Of a stretch of 64,000 nucleotides of DNA, positions 63,132 through 64,000 are shown in pieces. Position numbers and translations under genes: made by a program. Below the pieces are notes generated by a model that did no database searches, was not told the DNA's origin, and saw only the letters and a list, made by a program, of their open reading frames with translations. The DNA is from Chryseolinea sp. H1M3-3 (GTDB lineage Bacteria > Bacteroidota > Bacteroidia > Cytophagales > Cyclobacteriaceae), in the NCBI RefSeq assembly GCF_029360725.1, contig NZ_JARKMY010000018.1, positions 248,001 through 312,000 of the forward strand, written 5' to 3'. Positions within the stretch are counted from its first letter, which is position 1. Each line of letters begins with the position of its first letter.

Positions 63132-64000
63132 ATGACTCCCAGACATTTTAGAATATTTCCGCTGCTTCTCATCATCCTCATTGGATGTTATAAGAGAAGC
63201 ACGGTAGTTGAACAACCACGCACGATCACCGACGACTCTTTATTGACACTGGTCGAGTACAAAACTTTTCAATACTTCTGGGATGGTGCCGAACCAACCT
63301 CGGGTGCAGCTCGGGAAAGATATCATGTCGACAATGTCTATCCCGACGATGACAAACACGTTATCACATCCGGAGGAACAGGCTTTGGTGTCATGGCTAT
63401 ATTGGTAGGTATTGAGAGAAACTTTATAACGCGTGCACAAGGCGTCGAACGTTTAACCAAACTGGTGGGGTGGCTGGAGAAAGCGGATCGCTTCCATGGT
63501 GCCTGGCCTCACTGGCTGAATGGAGAAACTGGAAAAGTTAAACCATTCAGCCCGGATGATGACGGTGGTGACCTGGTCGAGACATCGTATCTATTGCAAG
63601 GGTTATTGTGCGTTAGAGAATATTTTAAAGCCGGCAGTGAAAAAGAGAAAGCCTTGGCATCCCGGATCGATAAACTCTGGCGGGAAGTTGAATTTGATTG
63701 GTATCGGAATGGAAAGGATGTGTTGTATTGGCATTGGTCGCCGAAGAATCAATGGAAAATGAATTTTCCTGTCGAGGGTTACAATGAGTGTTTGATCCTG
63801 TACATTCTTGCAGCCGCCTCTCCAACGCATAGCATACCCGCCAACGTGTATCACGAAGGATGGGCACGAAGTGGTGGAATAAAAAATGATACTTCACATC
63901 AACAATACGGTTACCATTTAAGCCTCAAGCACAATGGTGCCGCCCAGTTTGGAGGGCCTTTGTTTTGGTCGCACTATTCTTTTCTGGGATTGGATCCGCG
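63132..64000 (+). CDS. glucoamylase-family (PF10091) lipoprotein, 5' part, cut by the window edge
   Basis: The reading frame opens at the ATG at 63132 and runs to the edge without a stop (289 codons). The product has lipobox LIGC (Cys19) and landmarks of the secreted glucoamylase-like group (PF10091, which includes beta-1,2-glucanases of GH144): TFQYFWDGAEPTSGAARERY, VITSGGTGFGVMAILVGIER, LEKADRFHGAWPHWLNGETG, DDDGGDLVETSYLLQGLL, then WHWSPKNQWKMNFPVEGYNE. Typical members have about 430-460 residues, so roughly a third is missing. It diverges from the CPBP gene. Substrate unknown. Confidence 0.92.
   Translation, partial: MTPRHFRIFPLLLIILIGCYKRSTVVEQPRTITDDSLLTLVEYKTFQYFWDGAEPTSGAARERYHVDNVYPDDDKHVITSGGTGFGVMAILVGIERNFITRAQGVERLTKLVGWLEKADRFHGAWPHWLNGETGKVKPFSPDDDGGDLVETSYLLQGLLCVREYFKAGSEKEKALASRIDKLWREVEFDWYRNGKDVLYWHWSPKNQWKMNFPVEGYNECLILYILAAASPTHSIPANVYHEGWARSGGIKNDTSHQQYGYHLSLKHNGAAQFGGPLFWSHYSFLGLDP

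Noticed and set aside
1-64000. tRNA, rRNA, transposase or prophage genes
   Set aside because: No cloverleaf or TPsiC-like GGTTCGAATCC sequence, no rRNA segment and no transposase or integrase motif was seen. The S74 protein resembles a phage tail domain but lies among ordinary chromosomal genes with a T9SS partner.
58278-64000. DUF4038, acetylesterase and glucoamylase-like genes as a polysaccharide utilisation locus
   Set aside because: They are exported carbohydrate-active types and lie close together, but no SusC/SusD pair or regulator is adjacent within the window and their orientations differ, so a locus cannot be claimed.

Overview
The window is chromosomal DNA of a Bacteroidota bacterium, most likely of the order Cytophagales. 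The evidence is a SusC/SusD pair, a secreted protein with a type IX secretion (T9SS) sorting tail, DUF4249 lipoproteins beside TonB-dependent receptors, a 14-repeat Reg_prop/Y_Y_Y sensor, a moderate GC content, and promoters of the TAnnTTTG type instead of sigma-70 boxes. No rRNA, tRNA, ribosomal protein, transposase, phage module or CRISPR array is visible. This is an accessory region devoted to the envelope, sensing and secreted enzymes.

Layout. 1-9.3 kb: a small beta-barrel protein, a hybrid histidine kinase with two receivers, then a translationally coupled pair of surface proteins (an S74 self-cleaving fibre-like protein and a T9SS cargo). 9.3-13 kb: an M28 peptidase, a barrel protein, a small lipoprotein and a DinB-fold protein. 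13-24 kb: a SusC/SusD pair on the minus strand, diverging from a plus-strand operon of an Oar-like TonB receptor, a secreted metallo-beta-lactamase-fold hydrolase and a secreted glycerophosphodiesterase. 24-31.6 kb: an ECF sigma factor followed by an unusual protein with both an inner-membrane helix and a C-terminal outer-membrane-type barrel, then a small STAS-like protein; a receiver lacking its phosphorylatable aspartate; and a large propeller sensor with no kinase domain. 31.6-38.5 kb: small secreted proteins, an IPT/NHL lipoprotein, an orphan short transcription unit, DUF2911 and DUF3291 proteins, a second STAS-like paralogue, a methyltransferase fused to a chorismate-lyase-like domain, and an Rrf2 regulator. 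38.5-49.9 kb: a GAF/Cache sensor, a Tat-exported TIM-barrel protein, oxidoreductases, a lactonase, and a TonB receptor coupled to DUF4249. 49.9-64 kb: a GC-rich repeat-like element, small envelope proteins, two esterase-like alpha/beta hydrolases, an OmpA-family protein, a DUF4038 glycoside-hydrolase-like lipoprotein, a TPR-CPBP protease and the start of a glucoamylase-family lipoprotein that runs off the right edge.

How the parts may work together. Most products are exported and probably serve nutrient capture at the cell surface (three TonB receptors, esterases, glycosidases, GDPD, M28) or sensing. Three loci deserve most attention: (i) the ECF sigma / trans-envelope barrel / STAS-like cluster at 24.4-27.0 kb, (ii) the methyltransferase-chorismate lyase fusion at 36.4-37.8 kb, in a phylum that normally uses menaquinone and so has no need of ubiquinone-type chorismate lyase, and (iii) an unannotated plus-strand unit at 34.07-34.25 kb with a perfect Shine-Dalgarno sequence, a 19-codon ORF and a strong intrinsic terminator. 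Function calls come from reading motifs by eye; no database search was run.
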